From the NCBI GenBank assembly GCA_948470475.1, contig OX419336.1, positions 23,584,350-23,648,349 of the forward strand: a stretch of 64,000 bases of DNA, given 5' to 3'. Position numbers and translations under genes: made by a program. Origin of the DNA: Galaxea fascicularis. Lineage: Eukaryota > Cnidaria > Anthozoa > Scleractinia > Euphylliidae. Positions 47,601-60,366 of the stretch are shown one piece after another. The notes under the pieces were generated by a model. The model was not told where the DNA came from, did no database searches, and was given only the letters and a program-made list of their open reading frames with translations. Every line of letters starts with the position of its first letter. The stretch's first letter is position 1.

Positions 47601-48004
47601 AACGTAGAAGATTGATCAGGGTTTTAAAGGTTGGCTAGTTGGTTGACTGACTGAAGAAAAGCAAACTAAATTTATCCTTAGCACTCTATGAAAACTGATC
47701 TTAATCATACGCAAAGAAAATGATTGAACCCCTTCACCCATGACAAACTAACAAAAAAAGAACTCGGACATAATTCGGCCTCAACTCTTGCTCACTGCTT
47801 TCCTTCTAAAGTTAATTTTTTAATGCTCCGCAGAAGAAGCACTGTGTGTTGAAAGCTGTTCATCCCTCGCCGCTGTCAGCTCACCGAGGTTTCTTGGGGT
47901 GCAAACACTTCTCTCAAGCCAATGTTTATTTGAAGAAAGTCGGGAAGAAAGCAGTGAACTGGTGTGACCTTCCTCTCGACGAAAATGAGGATTTGTCAAT
48001 TTGA
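41628..48004 (+). CDS. UNG: Uracil-DNA glycosylase (family 1, nuclear-type)
   Basis: Eight exons (41628-41930, 42047-42098, 42826-42869, 43456-43553, 44261-44349, 45496-45560, 46593-46706, 47834-48004) join in frame to 311 residues, against 313 for human UNG2. The enzyme removes uracil from DNA to start base excision repair. Visible motifs are GQDPYH with the water-activating Asp at about 142, LLLNACLTV with the uracil-binding Asn at 201, and [10 protein letters not shown] with the catalytic His at 265 and the DNA-inserting Leu loop. The N-terminus begins with a PCNA-binding PIP box, QMKISNFF (residues 4-11), then Lys/Arg clusters and an [20 protein letters not shown] helix like the RPA-binding segment of UNG2. 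This argues for a replication-associated nuclear form. AATAAA lies at 48107. Introns carry MITEs. Confidence 0.95.
45128..45403. mobile_element. MITE with CAGGGACC ends in UNG intron 5
   Basis: CAGGGACCGCGG at 45128 is mirrored by TGCGTGGTCCCTG ending at 45403. The element is about 276 bases, with internal G and C runs (GGGGGGGCTGAGGGGGCT near 45144, CCCCCC near 45371). No coding content. Confidence 0.6.
46265..46490. mobile_element. MITE with TGAGGCCTTCCAAGGGG ends in UNG intron 6
   Basis: A perfect 17-base terminal inverted repeat starts at 46265 and ends at 46490 (226 bases). The interior repeats TGTCGC many times with short spacers. It lies about 100 bases before UNG exon 7. Frames on both strands across it are by-products. 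Confidence 0.75.
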
Positions 48005-48106
48005 GGAGCTGAGTTCATTTCCCTGTATTTACTTTTCCTTTAGTTTCACACAAATAAGCCCAGGTCCCATGGTAGCAATACAATACATGTCGATCCTCCC
48101 ATCTAC

Positions 48107-48112
48107 AATAAA
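48107..48112 (+). terminator. Poly(A) signal of UNG
   Basis: AATAAA lies 103 bases after the UNG stop codon, the expected spacing for a short 3' UTR. Confidence 0.55.
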
Positions 48113-48890
48113 ATCACTGATACTGTAGAAAATGTTTAAGGTAATTCGTCACTTGCGCGGTTTCGTATAAAAATTTATTTCTGTTTCCATAGTAATCATA
48201 TTCCTAAGAGGCCCTGTTTGGTTACATATAATTACCTTGTTTATGCACAGTTAATATTCAGCTAACTGTAGTTGTATAGTGCGTGTTTATCGCTATCTAC
48301 TTACCTCAGGCGTAGTGCACATTTTACGACCAGGGCGCTGTTGTTCGAAGCGCCGGTTAACAATAACCCATGATTGACAGTTAGCCGAAGTTTTCGTATC
48401 GCTCGTTGAGAACGTTTTTAAAAGTATATTTTATACTCAAGGTAAAGTTCAACTCAAGCCAAATCTTAAAGACGAAAATCTTTTGGAAATAGTGTGTTTT
48501 CTGAACATTAATTAACATTAAAATTTCACGCTGACCTGGCATTAGGTCAAGCACTCTTGGAACAACTGGACCAAAAGTGTCTCAGAAAATCTTCAAGCGT
48601 TGGTGCTGATTGTGCGAGCATTTGGATCTGTCCGATACTTTCGACCAGAACTGAATCAAGTTTTGAAGGTACTATAGGTTCTATGAGTTCAATTTATTTG
48701 AACGCTAACGCGAGTCATACTTGACAAATGCAAGCACGATTTCTTAAGACGAATCAACGTCCTTCGTTTGCCAATGAGTTACATGTGATATTTACCATCT
48801 TACTTTTCTGATTTTCATAAGATTCGGTGGTCAACTAAATCGCATTTTACTCCATTTAGGTTATGTTTGGTCTGTACGGTCAGGTGGAGA
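48113..48890. other. Spacer after UNG, no clear gene
   Basis: No recognisable protein. A stretch at about 48547-48668 is open in two frames between an AG and a GT, and one reading (KHSWNNWTKSVSENL) looks protein-like, but no neighbour exon supports it. Confidence 0.4.
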
Positions 48891-48895
48891 CTTAA

Positions 48896-49230
48896 GGCCC
48901 AGGTCAAACGCCGCACTCGCTTCACATGAGCCGAACCAATTAACTTCGACTGAATTCATTTGGATCGGCTGAGGCGTTCTTCACGGCCGGCCAGGCGGGA
49001 AGAACGGCTGAAGATAGAGTTTGGGTCAAACGCCGATCTTCACATGAGCCGAACCAAATGCACAATCATGATAATGTATATCAACGTATAACTCAGCCTC
49101 GATCTGTTTATTCAGTTTCATGATCAAGTTAAGTTCCGCGTTTGACTCAACAGGCGAACTTAACCAATTTGGGCCGACCTAAACTGTAATTAAGTTCGGC
49201 TCATGTGAACTACGGTGTTTGACTAGGGCC
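48896..49230. mobile_element. MITE, PIF/Harbinger-like by its TAA flanks
   Basis: GGCCCAGGTCAAACGCC at 48896 pairs with GTGTTTGACTAGGGCC ending at 49230, with a few mismatches. TAA borders both ends, which would fit the 3-base duplication of PIF/Harbinger elements. The inside repeats TCACATGAGCCGAACCAA and related words in both orientations. Confidence 0.55.
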
Positions 49231-49234
49231 TAAG

Positions 49235-51109
49235 GCTTAAGAATTATTTGACAGAGCGAAAGTTGTCACACGCACAACGAGCAATCAGATCTCAAAACTG
49301 ATGGTCGAATTGTACCAAATCAAGAAACTCGTGCGTAAGCCAATATCACCTCTAAGCACAGAAGTGTAGTCTCCCCAAGTGTCGTGATTGTGCCAATGTA
49401 CAGTTTTGTTTGTTGATGAAAATAATAGTTTTAGTTTGTTCAAATTGTTTCAGTTCAAAATGTTCAAGTCCACAATAACCTATATTATACGGCTTTTCTT
49501 CAATATTAACGTTGTCATAAATAAAAGAATATACATGTAACAAGAAAAGTCGCCGCTGTACTTGGCGCATCTCGTTTTGTGTCAAAATTCTTTCTGGATT
49601 ATACTTGTCCATAATCTTTGTTGTTCGACGACAGTGTATCATCCGTCAGTCAGAGCTGTTATTGGAGGTCTCATAAGGCCTTCTCACGAGTGCTGGAACA
49701 GTATGAAGCTGTTTGAAGTTAATTGTGGGGAACACGAGAATGACCCACCTTTGCACGATACCATAAGTCAGAAAACAGCCCGTCTGCAAACAAATCCCCA
49801 ATTCCTTAAAACAACAAGAAAAGCACTCTCTTTTCACTTACTCACACCAGAGACTACTTATTGGCCAAAAAACTTCTTATCAGATCTGAAATTCAGACAG
49901 TAGACTATGGCCAAAGCGCAGTTTACGGGTAAAGTTGTAACCTAACTTTCACTCGAAACAATTCGTATCGTATTTTTTTTTTATTTCGTTACCACTTATG
50001 GTGATGTGTATCATTTAATCAAGTCTTCGCTTTGGATTCGCTAAAAATGAAAATGCTTCTTATTTAGTAAATCGTAAGCTTGACGTCGGCTTGTTGCATA
50101 CCACTATCTATGAACAATTTTTCACCGATTCAAACCAGAGGTATGTTCTCTACATCTTTTCTTTGCGTTTTTTCTTCTTTTGAAGACGTGTCATGAAATT
50201 TTACTCGTTCAAGCAACCGGCCGCAACAATGTTTTCAAGTTTAACCAGGTCCTTATAGATCAATTCCTTGAGATAACACCACGTAATCCATATTGCAAGT
50301 AATATACTGTACTCATTTTGTTGTTGTCTCTGTTTTAGTCCTTGTTTTCGTGTTTCTTTCGGTTTTGTTTGCGCCCATACCAGCGGCAAATTACAATACC
50401 TAGAAATGTTGTTGTTGATCTTGTTGTTAGTGGATATGTGCTGCAGTATATGCATGTGACTGCATGTGATCAGTCTGCACCGCTTGAAATACAGTGCAAA
50501 TAATCCTGCTGTCGTTTGGCGTTAATTTTCTCTTTGGTTTTTAACACATGGCAGTTTACCTTCAACCGTCCGGACTGCAATGTGCTACGAGACTGTCACT
50601 GGGTCTCAAAAAGTATCAAGTATCTTCAACTTCCGATAACTTTTGCGATCTGGCATTTCGCCTCAATTCTTAATTATAGGCGGCTGTGAACATCTAACCC
50701 TCAATTTGATTTTCTATATATGGAAATTGCATACAGCGGGATCATTTCAGCTTTTCGTTCTTTCTGGAACTAGAACCAAGAGCCAACTTGCTATCAAAAG
50801 ATGGACTACAAATACTTGAGTTTGTAAACTCCTTCGTTTCAACTTGGAACATATTCAGCTGGCCCCATTGAGTAGTATCGTTTAGAAATCTACCTATAAA
50901 CAGCGCTTTGAGAATCATCACTGGATATTCAGATAAACTCCACAAAATCTATAAAGAGCATGCAATCAGACCATCAGTGTTCGTTTTCCTCCCCTAGTCC
51001 AGAATGGCTGCGTTTTAATGTGTGGTGTGGCGTTTTCTTCTATCGGTAAACAACCATTAATTTGTGGTTTTTGAACTGCCTGTTATACATGCAGGAAAAA
51101 CTTGCAATT
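49235..51109. other. Spacer between UNG and Kv gene, nothing recognised
   Basis: Several frames of 60-113 codons are present but none shows domain motifs, codon bias or splice context that I can support. It probably includes the 3' UTR of the minus-strand Kv gene next to 51110. Confidence 0.45.
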
Positions 51110-54100
51110 TCATGCCAGATCTCCAACGCTGACACAGCTTCGAGGTGTTGCTTTTACTGGAAGAAATTCTCCTTCATCAAACGACCACTGTCGGCGCAGC
51201 TGCTTCATCGGAATCATTTCTTGGTTTTCGTCGTCATCAACAAAAGAGTCGGATAGAGACCTATCTTCAAGAGCGTCGTCACCACTTGAGGTTGAAAACT
51301 GTTGGAATACTGGAAAATATTTAGAAGAAGGCGGAGATTCTGTAAAAATTCCTTGGCCCACACCAGTTGATTCATCACCGTTTCCGTGCCAACTCTTATG
51401 ATCGGTTCGTATGACATCTGCAGATGTTCTTCTGTTCCCATTCACGTCCGGAAATCCAGCTTCTTTAGTCAAAGGCTCGTTGAGTGTGTTCCTCGGCTCA
51501 AGCACACTCCCTAAGCTACTATGGAAACTGTCGTCACTCTTCGATGAAGCAATTGAAGAATTGCTAACTTCAACTATCATGGATGTTGTTTGGGAGTCCA
51601 TGTGTACAAATTTTCCTTTCTTCCTTTGTCCTCCTCTATGCTTTTTGCAGACGTTGTTAGCCGCAAGTGAAGGTAAAGATGCGGTCAGCTTTGCTGTGGT
51701 ATTAACAGTTCGGGGCTTTGCCTTCCTCCCAAATTCATTCAGCTAAACAACGACAAATGAAGGATCTTAGCACTTAATTTTCAACGAAAAGAGGTCTACG
51801 TTTAGGGTGAAAATGGAAACCGAAATTGACTTGAGGAACTGGAGTTACTTATCCAAGGCTCGTGCTCTCCAGACTTCCCTCGTGCTTCCATATCTCGATT
51901 TACGCACGCTTAGCATGCGTTAATTTAAAATGTTCACCCGTTTAAGGTTGTTGGGTGTGCATGGTCACGCGGACATCCCAGTCTCCTTATAGTTTTTGTC
52001 GTTTCCTTCTGTTTTTTTTTTTTTTTTGACAAGCACTATCATTGCTATCAATGCGTGAACTGTAAAGCGTCCTTACAATTTTTTTATAGGGATTCTCTGG
52101 ATATTCACGACAATCAAACACAGTCTCGAGTATCATAAGCACAATGCGCCCCCTATAGCAAGGACAAGCTTGAATTCTTTTCTTAGTGCTAGATGAGATT
52201 GTGCTGGTAAAGAGCGAGTTACAGTAAAAGGTCCTTAACTGTTTGCAGATGGTACCACCGTTGGCGAGCGTTGATTCGAAGCGATAAAAAATTGGGTCTT
52301 GCTCAAATCAGACGACGATGCTTATCGCAAAAATGGAGGCATTGGAACTATACTGAATATTTAACATGTTACAAAGGAAACTTGCTCCAAGGAATCAAGT
52401 ACAGACATAGGGACACGTATAAATGCCAAGGGTCAAAATGTTCATCAAATTTTGCTTGTCTGCTCGCTCTTTCTATGCGCAACAGGTGGATGACAGGGTA
52501 TGGCTGCTTCAGCATCTTAAGGACGTTCGCGTAAAATTTTCCAACATTGATTTTTTTCTGATACTTTTACCACTGTAAGATGATAAGTGAGCTATGTCAG
52601 AAATGTAAAAAAGTGGGGGGTCACCGACTTCGTTCTGTAGAGAACATGCCCGGAAGAACACCCTAAATCTGAAAAAATCGGGCTTCGTCAGCGAATAAGG
52701 CCACAGTGTCTGTAAGCCCAAAAATATTGTAATTAAGTCTTTGAAGTGAAATGTTCTCTGCTCAATATTGTTTAAGTGGACCTATTAAGTGAATTTAGTC
52801 AACTGGTGAGGTTCCTTAAAGAACAAGTTCGCATTTAGCGACCATATTTTCACGCGCCTTTCAGCCGCAAGATAGCAGGATTCGATGTCCCTTGGACAGA
52901 AATCGTTAACTTCCCACATCGATTTTTTGTTTATTTTTGGATAATGTGGAAATAATTGTAAATAAAATCTGTTTCTGGAAAGAAAAGTAGGGGTCACCGA
53001 CCACTTTTAAGAGAGTAAACTGAAGGCGAAGGGAACGCAAAAGCTACCATCCTTTTACTTGCTTAGCTTTCTTCCTCAGCGCACGCGCTCGATGGCTGAC
53101 GTGGCATGACCTTGCGACATGGATTTCGTGCGCAGTGGGGATGCGCGCGAACAATTAGCGAGGACGTCCTTAAATCAATCTTAAGGGGTTGAGAGAGCTA
53201 TCTTCTTACTAAGAAGGATTTCTAAAATCGTCATTACCTTCCTCTCAATAATTGGCACAGGCAGCGCGAGAAGAAGCACGCCCATCAGAGCGCAGACCGC
53301 ACCAAGCAGCTTTCCTCCCACAGTCGTGGGAAAAATGTCGCCATAACTGAAAAAAAAAAAAACGGAAAGAAACTCTATGATAACAATTGAGTGAATGATC
53401 TCTAGTCTCAAGGAAAGCCTAATAAGAAACTGAACTCTTAGAAACCTAGCGCTCGCAACAATGAAAAACATGGCCGACAAATCTAAGGGTACTCTCAAAA
53501 CTGTTTGTTGGACCCATGATTTCTAGTGGAGCGTGCTAGGTTAGGAATAGACTTGCCACAAGTCGACCGCCAGGGCCAGTGGGAACGACGTAAGTTAGCT
53601 TTCCAACGTAAGCTTTCCAACGGCGAACCCAAGAATTGTTGGAGAGGACTTTTAGAAAGTCTAGGTTAGGAACAACCCTCACTTAACAGTGATATCGACT
53701 AGTTAAGGTATCGAAGAAGTTCATTCTTGGCAAACAGACATGCGAAATGAAGATCGTTGGTGACAAAAATTTTATGTTAGTGGGGATATTTCTGTAAAAG
53801 CAAGACGCTTGCCCACTTAATATTATTTTTCCTGCATTTATATTGGCAACACAAAACATCTCAAAAACTCTCAGTCTTTCTGGGTGAATGGATATCACAA
53901 ATTTATGAGTAATTCCTTGGTGTAAAGTTAAAGCTTTTCATTACTTGAAAAAGTAGTTACGTCACGAGTGATTAATATTACTTCGAAAAGCAGAAAAAGA
54001 TATTGGAAGCGAAGAAAACTGAAAAATAATGGTTCAGTCTTGTTAAAAATTATTTTACCACTTTAGCAAAACTACAGATAAACCTCTTTGGCTTAGGATT

Positions 54101-55813
54101 ACATAGACTGTAATGGATTGCAACTTGAAAAATTTGGACCAACTTTTCCAAGTTCTACCCTTGTGCTGTGGAAAAAAGGTCAAATACAAATTATGCTTTG
54201 CCTCCCCTTGGAGAAAATAGCCTGATATCGTTCTTTTGATTATGAGCAATAGTATTTGAGGGTACTTCGTTTTAACTCATGCAAAAGCAAGAAAATCACG
54301 ATGTCATAGCCCCTTTAAAATAATATCAACGACAAAGCTCGGTCAAGGTCCGCTGGTAATATCTACCGGTAGGGCTGGTAAAAGTGGACTTCGTTTGTAT
54401 AGACAGTTGTGACTGACTCGATTCATCTCAAACTGGACCTCTTTCATATTTCTCAGTATCTCTTATCACCAGCTTTTATAATCCACCTTTACAAATTAAA
54501 CAAATCAAACACTATTATTAACCACAGATTAGTCTGTATACTATATTAATTTTAGTTTATTAAGGTAACTACCCAAGAGTTGTCATGGTGACCAAGGTGT
54601 ACCAAAAGGCAGCCGGAATACTGATAAATTCTGTTTTATCCTCTTTCCTTTCAAAGTAGTACATTATGGTGGAGAAAGTCACCATCAAGGCCAGAAACGA
54701 GAACAGAATTCCTCCAAGTTCTGTGGCCGCACTTTGGATAGACAAGAGCAAATTTTGAAACCTCTCCGAGTGTCGGGCCAGTTTGGTGATGCGGAAAACT
54801 CGGAACATTCGAAAGACAGTTACGAAAAAGTCTAAAATTGGACTGTTGGACTGGACTGCGCGTTCCACCACTGCAATGTAGTAGGGGATTATTCCAAGCA
54901 GGTCAATGACATTAGACATCTTACGCGCAAATTCAAGTCTGTTTGGAGCTGAGTAAAGTCGGGCTACAAACTCAAAGGTGAAAATTCCAACACAAAAAGA
55001 ATCGATCCCAAAGAATTCATTATGATATGCATCAACCAGCTTAACACCTGATTTTGTGGGGACTGTTTCAGCAACAATGGTCGAGATGTTTAGAGCAACA
55101 ACAGCTCCAAAGAGGTAACCGAAGGCCGCTGACGCCTCAGAACTCTTTGTGTTGGTTAAGAATTCCCACAGTTTTTCTCTCGCTGTCCATAAGCTATATA
55201 CCTTAGTTTGTTTGCTTTCGATAGCTTCAATTTGTCTCTTCTTTTTGTCTTGTTCCTCATCTCCCAAGATGATGTGCTCACAACAACAATCCGAGACCTC
55301 ATGTTGAGGAATTCCAAAGAAGGCCAGCTCGTCTAATATGGCTTCCATACAGACCGTCGTTGGAGATGATACGTGAAAGAAACCGACGCGATAAAACTCG
55401 GCTATGTTCTTAAAAATCACTGGATCGCGGTCAAAAAAGTATTCCATTCTCTCTTCATCATAGAAGTACTTTTTTCTTTCGCTGCCAAGAAGTGTGTCTG
55501 GGTACTTCTCCAGATTTGTCTTGGCGATTTCGTACTTTGTGCCCCCAACATTCACTATAACTCTGTCAATGTTTGGAACATTTAACCTCTGTAATGACGA
55601 CACGCTCGGCGAGGCCAGGAGTTGAGCGGAATTAAGAAGAATTCTTCGTATAAGTGGCCCGTGCTTCGGGGATTTGTGCTTGGTGTTATGTCGAGGTTTC
55701 CTCTTAATTTTCATCTTGCCAAGGTGAATCAGTGTTCGCACAACAGATCTGGGAAGTTTCTGCTTTTTGAGTCTTTCCATTAAATCTTTATGATGTATGC
55801 CGAAAACTCTCAA
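51110..55813 (-). CDS. Voltage-gated potassium channel, Shal/Kv4-like
   Basis: Three exons join in frame to 660 residues: 54573-55813, 53238-53346 and 51110-51742. The protein is a six-pass plasma-membrane K+ channel subunit. Parts in order: a basic N-terminus (1-83); T1 tetramerisation domain (about 84-180, [20 protein letters not shown]); S1 (228-249), S2 (266-287) and S3 (302-318); S4 with regularly spaced Arg/Lys ([14 protein letters not shown], 334-347); S5 (363-385); pore with selectivity filter TTLGYGD (411-417); S6 with PVP (443-445); a Ser-rich C-tail of about 210 residues. The first intron splits the filter at TTLG/YGD, the position I recall for vertebrate KCND genes. LDELAFFGI and the CX20CC Zn-site half also favour Shal, though the preceding His is spaced X7 rather than X5. 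A divergent cnidarian Shal paralogue is the best call. Confidence 0.88.
52517..53173. mobile_element. TTAA-flanked non-autonomous element in Kv intron 2
   Basis: TTAAGGACGTTCGCG starts at 52517 and GCGAGGACGTCCTTAA ends at 53173. The inverted ends are GGACG(T)...CGCG with imperfect matching, bordered by TTAA on both sides, as in piggyBac-type insertion. GGGGTCACCGAC occurs twice inside (near 52617 and 52990). No transposase. Confidence 0.5.
53347..54572. other. Kv intron 1, no exon seen
   Basis: The intron between the S5/pore exon and the filter/S6 exon. It contains a polypyrimidine tract before the acceptor (an A-run on the plus strand at 53350) and short local repeats near 53590-53625 (AGCTTTCCAACG-type). 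No coding exon recognised. Confidence 0.5.
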
Positions 55814-58800
55814 TTTGTTTTAAACTAGAAGGTACGATGGTCTGAACAAATTATAATTTTATCGTTGAGACCCTCTCGGGTTGCTCTTTATCGGTGATCT
55901 TCAACTGTTGTTTTCACCACGTGCTTCAACAATTTATTCAGCCCTATACACATTCCATCGCATTTGATTGGTTCGCAAAGGAACACATGGTGTTCATTTC
56001 TAATATTTCTCGCGATGAAACACACATCTTAATGCAAATAAGGACCATGTAGGGAATGGAGCTCTAAATATTTAATATTTTTCCCCATCTCATCGCTCAA
56101 CAGCTCTGCTATTAGTGTTGATCTAAACCGCAAAAGGCCAACAAAATCTAAATAACTAGAGTTTGAAAGTTATTCTGTATTACTGGCTGAGCTATCTCTT
56201 TGAGTAATGCTCGTAACAATGATGCCCTTCCCTAGAGATCATTTCCTTTCTCTCGCACAAAGACTACTTTGAAAATGAAACGATTTTTTTTTCCATTTAG
56301 TGTGCCCTTTTAAGTGCATTTATTCCGCAGTCTAGGTAAATTATGCATATTTTTTACAATATTTATAAACTGTTGCAATTGGTTGTCAGTATAGATGTGT
56401 TGGGTTTACAGCTTATAAGGTAATGGTTATTTATGGTGTAAGTGTTATTCCCCGCCGTTGAAAGTCAAACAGAATATTTTTGATGGTGCTATTTTTTCGA
56501 GCTAAGTCTCCGTCAGCGAAGCAATCTATCATTAATTGAATATATATTAACATTGGCACGGCAAGGTGTTAAGATATAACTAGTGATAACCAAATTCGAT
56601 AAACATATTTTCCCCTAAATACATAATGAAAAGAAAATTGTAATTAAGCGCTTTGACTCCTGGAATCAATAAATTGGCGTAGCGCTAACGTTCAGGGCTT
56701 ATGTTTGTGTTTGCGAGGAAATGGTGAGGCTTTAGGACGATGAGAAAGAAAACAAACGGAGTGATTTAAGCTCTGACACAGTTTCTTTGTCAAGACGTCA
56801 CAGAATATTATTTTTAAAACGTTTTATTCAGGGCCCGGTTGTTCAAAGGCTGGATAGCGCTATCCACCGGATAAATATCTATCCAGTGGATAGTGCAATT
56901 AGCTTTCCCATTACTTATCCGCTGGATAGTGATTTATCCGGTGGATAGCGCTATCCAACGTTTGAACAACCGGGGCCAGAGCTTTAAGTGAAGTGAGTTC
57001 CTCAAAACTAAACGTAATAGCGAAAAGTCAGTTTTGTTTTGTGTCAGTAATACCTCAAAAAGCATCCCGCAAATTCTTCGCGCTAATTGAGAGACCACAC
57101 AAAACTATCTCCCTCCTAAGAAATGTCATTTGTCCAATTAAATACTTTGCTTTTTCTTCTTGAAGCACCAGCTGTTCAAGATGGCGACAATTTTTGTTCG
57201 TGACAGCGGGCGGAATCGATTTGTTGTGACACATTATTGACCATTATTTGCGTTGTTGTACCGCATCTCGCTTCTGGACGATAAAAATGGGCATAAATAC
57301 TGCAAAATGGCGTCGATGTGCCTGTATCCATTAAGAAACTTAATAAATATTTGAAAAGGTTTCAAGTGTTAGTCAGAACTGGCATAAAGTCAAATTCGTC
57401 TTTCCAGAGTTAATTTAAATTTACGCTAAAACTAAAAACGGTGACCAGGGTTTGCTGAACACACGGCGCCTTTTCATTTTGCGTTTCCAAAACCAAGATA
57501 TTGTTAGCTTTTTTACCACTTGTGATTTCTATTCAGACTTAGAACGATATTACTGAACAGCATATTATGCAGAAAGATATTAATTGTGGTTTGTTTAAAT
57601 CACTCATCTTATTGGCATAAAAAACATAAAACATTAAAACAAAACAAAAAAAAGTTGCTACTACTTTTTTTGAGATTGCTCTTTGGCTTCCTCTTCAAAT
57701 ACAAAATACGTTCTATGCGAGAACTTGGCAAATTAAAGCTTTTCTGTTGTGTATAACTCCTGTGATTGCTTGAAAACTATCTAGAAACGAGTTGCCATAC
57801 GTTATTCTTCTGAAACATGTCCTCCATAGGTTGATACGTCCCCAGTACGAAAGGCCATCACTTAAAGGAAGAAAAACGTTCCAACACCATAAAGGGGTTA
57901 GGACCTTCAAGTGCGGGCAAAAAGCATACGTATTTTGTGTACAGTTTAGGGCCACGCACTCGTTCTCAGAGCTTCCGTCGCTTGTCTTCTTTCAATTCAG
58001 TTGTCTCAAACGCTGACGAAAACTTAGTTCCTGAATCTAAGGGTTTTTGCTGGTAAATTTCCTTTGCATCCATGTATGTATTGCAAGGATAAGCAACTGA
58101 ACTCAAGAACAGTGCTTGGCTCACTTCGTTTCAAGGCGTGGATATCCTAGCGTGTCGGCAGTTTCTCCACCTCACGACGACTGTGCCTTTTTGTTTCCAA
58201 TCGCAGTCCTAGAAAACTGAGTTAATATGTACTGATGTATGCATGACATATCTTTCAGAATTATAAAAATGTAACAACACAGATCACTTGGATGATTTTA
58301 CCCCTTAAAGCCTAGGAGTGATCAGCATCAAATTAAGTTCTCCTTGAAATGTCAACGCTTTACGAAAAGAGTGGTGAAGAGAATTTAGGACAGGATCACA
58401 CAAGATAAATTTGTTTGACTGATATTTTAACAATTTTTCCCTATTACGTCCATAGGAAATGTGCATAGGCACGAAATAAGAATTTAAATTTTATCTTCGG
58501 GTTTACAGCGTCAAAACACTTGAGGGCAATAATCTGTTTATATTGGAGTGATAATTTTACATTTAGCGGTTTATTGTCGACGTATTAGTTGTAAAAAAGG
58601 ACACTGTTTTTCTTTAAAAACGTTTATGTCATCCTCTTTATTCCAGTGCCTAAGTTCATTAATGTTCCTTTATTTCAAAGAAGATCGTCGTTTACATGCA
58701 AGTACCGTTCAAGTTACTCCCTCTCCTTCGGTCAAAGCAAAATATTATTTAAGACTAAAAACATTCGTTTAGTGACAATGAATTTCAGAATGACCCTAGA

Positions 58801-59020
58801 GTACTTTTGCATAATTTAGTTAACTGAAATCAGGTCCTCCCCTTTAAACTGCAATCAATCTTTGTTAAAATCGTGATGATAGGGGTAGTATCTATTCTGA
58901 GATTTCTCTTTTTTCTTTGTGGGAAAACGGGATGGCGAAGATTCCGATTGGCAAGGGATGGCATGTTGGAACACTTTTTGAGGGCCTATTTTAGTGCTTC
59001 TCTATGAGGAGCCTTGCATT
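55814..59020. other. Upstream region of Kv and downstream region of LamG gene
   Basis: No gene recognised except the MITE at 56831-56977. Small frames near 57713-58016 and 58548-58772 lack domain motifs. The first kilobase may hold the Kv promoter and 5' UTR, but no motif decides this. Confidence 0.45.
56831..56977. mobile_element. Palindromic MITE with GGCCCGGTTGTTCAAA ends
   Basis: The outer ends GGGCCCGGTTGTTCAAA and TTTGAACAACCGGGGCC enclose repeated GGATAGCGCTATCC and ATCCAGTGGATA motifs. The 147-base element can fold almost completely. Confidence 0.75.
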
Positions 59021-60335
59021 CTATAAGTATCTTATAACCTCAGGAACTTTTTGTACTCTTTGTCGTTTAAACAATGGTACACGCACGGTGAAGGAGACAA
59101 GTTTCGGCTTATCCGCACAGTATTTTAAAACAAACCGAACTTCAGAAGGATCAAGCTCCCAGTTATATATGAAAAACTCATCTAAAAGTCCGCCAAAATT
59201 TCTGGAATCTGGCAAGTGCCCTCCTATCGACATCCGACCCCAGGCTACGTTGAGCTTCGGCTTGTGTACATTGTGAAAACTCGCTTTCAAAAGACCGTTA
59301 ACATAGATTTTGGCGTCTCCCGAGTCAGAGTTATATGTAGCGGTCACGTGACTCCAAAGACCTTCCGGTATGACCATATCGTGGGTTTTGACGTCAAAGA
59401 TGACGCCACTGTTAGCGTTCTTGTGTCGCCAGAGCAGCTTTCCATTCACTACGTCCAAGTTGTAGATGTCATGCCATTCATCATTTTTATTGCTGACGGC
59501 TTGAAAGATAGAATGGCGACCTTTGGTTTGGTTCAAGCTGATCCAAGACGCTATTGATATCGCCGACGCCGGTTTGTGGTGAAATTTACGCCCGTCTAGG
59601 TACACTCCAGGCATCTTGTCGCTTGATGCGTCTAAGCATGCGCCACACTTGTCACAACCGCTGTTCAGTATGTGCGCTCCTAAATAACAGAGAAGGTTCT
59701 GTTCATACCATGTGAATTAAAAAACAAAACTGAATAACTAAGTAAAGGTACTTGAATTTAAGCAACTATTTTCTGAGCAAATGTTATGTAATTAGACTTA
59801 GGGCATTTAACTGATAACAGTACCAATTAAGGACGGTGCCTACTAAATACAAAGGTTTTTGCGCCAGGTTAGGACCATGCATCTTTGCAAGGGCTATTGG
59901 AATCCACAAAGAAAAATAGGGGCAGCCATAGTTTTTCGAGATAATTAGCCTTGAATCTCAACAAAAATCAACCAGAAACTGATCATAAGTTGAAAAGGCT
60001 TGCCACTTCCATTTCGCAACATAAAATGTAGGGGTAACCACGCGTTTTTTAAAGTTATTGATCTTTTTTGAAAACTTTTACGGTGCCTGTCACCTCCCCA
60101 GTAAGTAAGACATTTGCGTTTTTGCGCGCGCAATACGCCATCTGCGGGTACATGATTACAGTTGGGTTTCAGAGTAATTTCCGAAAGATAACAGCCAGGT
60201 TTTCAGGTGGAAGACGTTAACATTTATTGCTTAGTGATATGCTGCTATTCCGGTGTTCCTGGTTTAGTAAAGGGTTCATTAAAATTGATTTGGTCACAGT
60301 AGGAAAATTTTTTTTTTCGAAGTCAAATAAAGGTT

Positions 60336-60366
<31 letters not shown>

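Noticed and set aside
48547..48668. Open stretch between AG and GT after UNG, possible exon
   Set aside because: Open in two frames, no domain, and no partner exon found on the plus strand.
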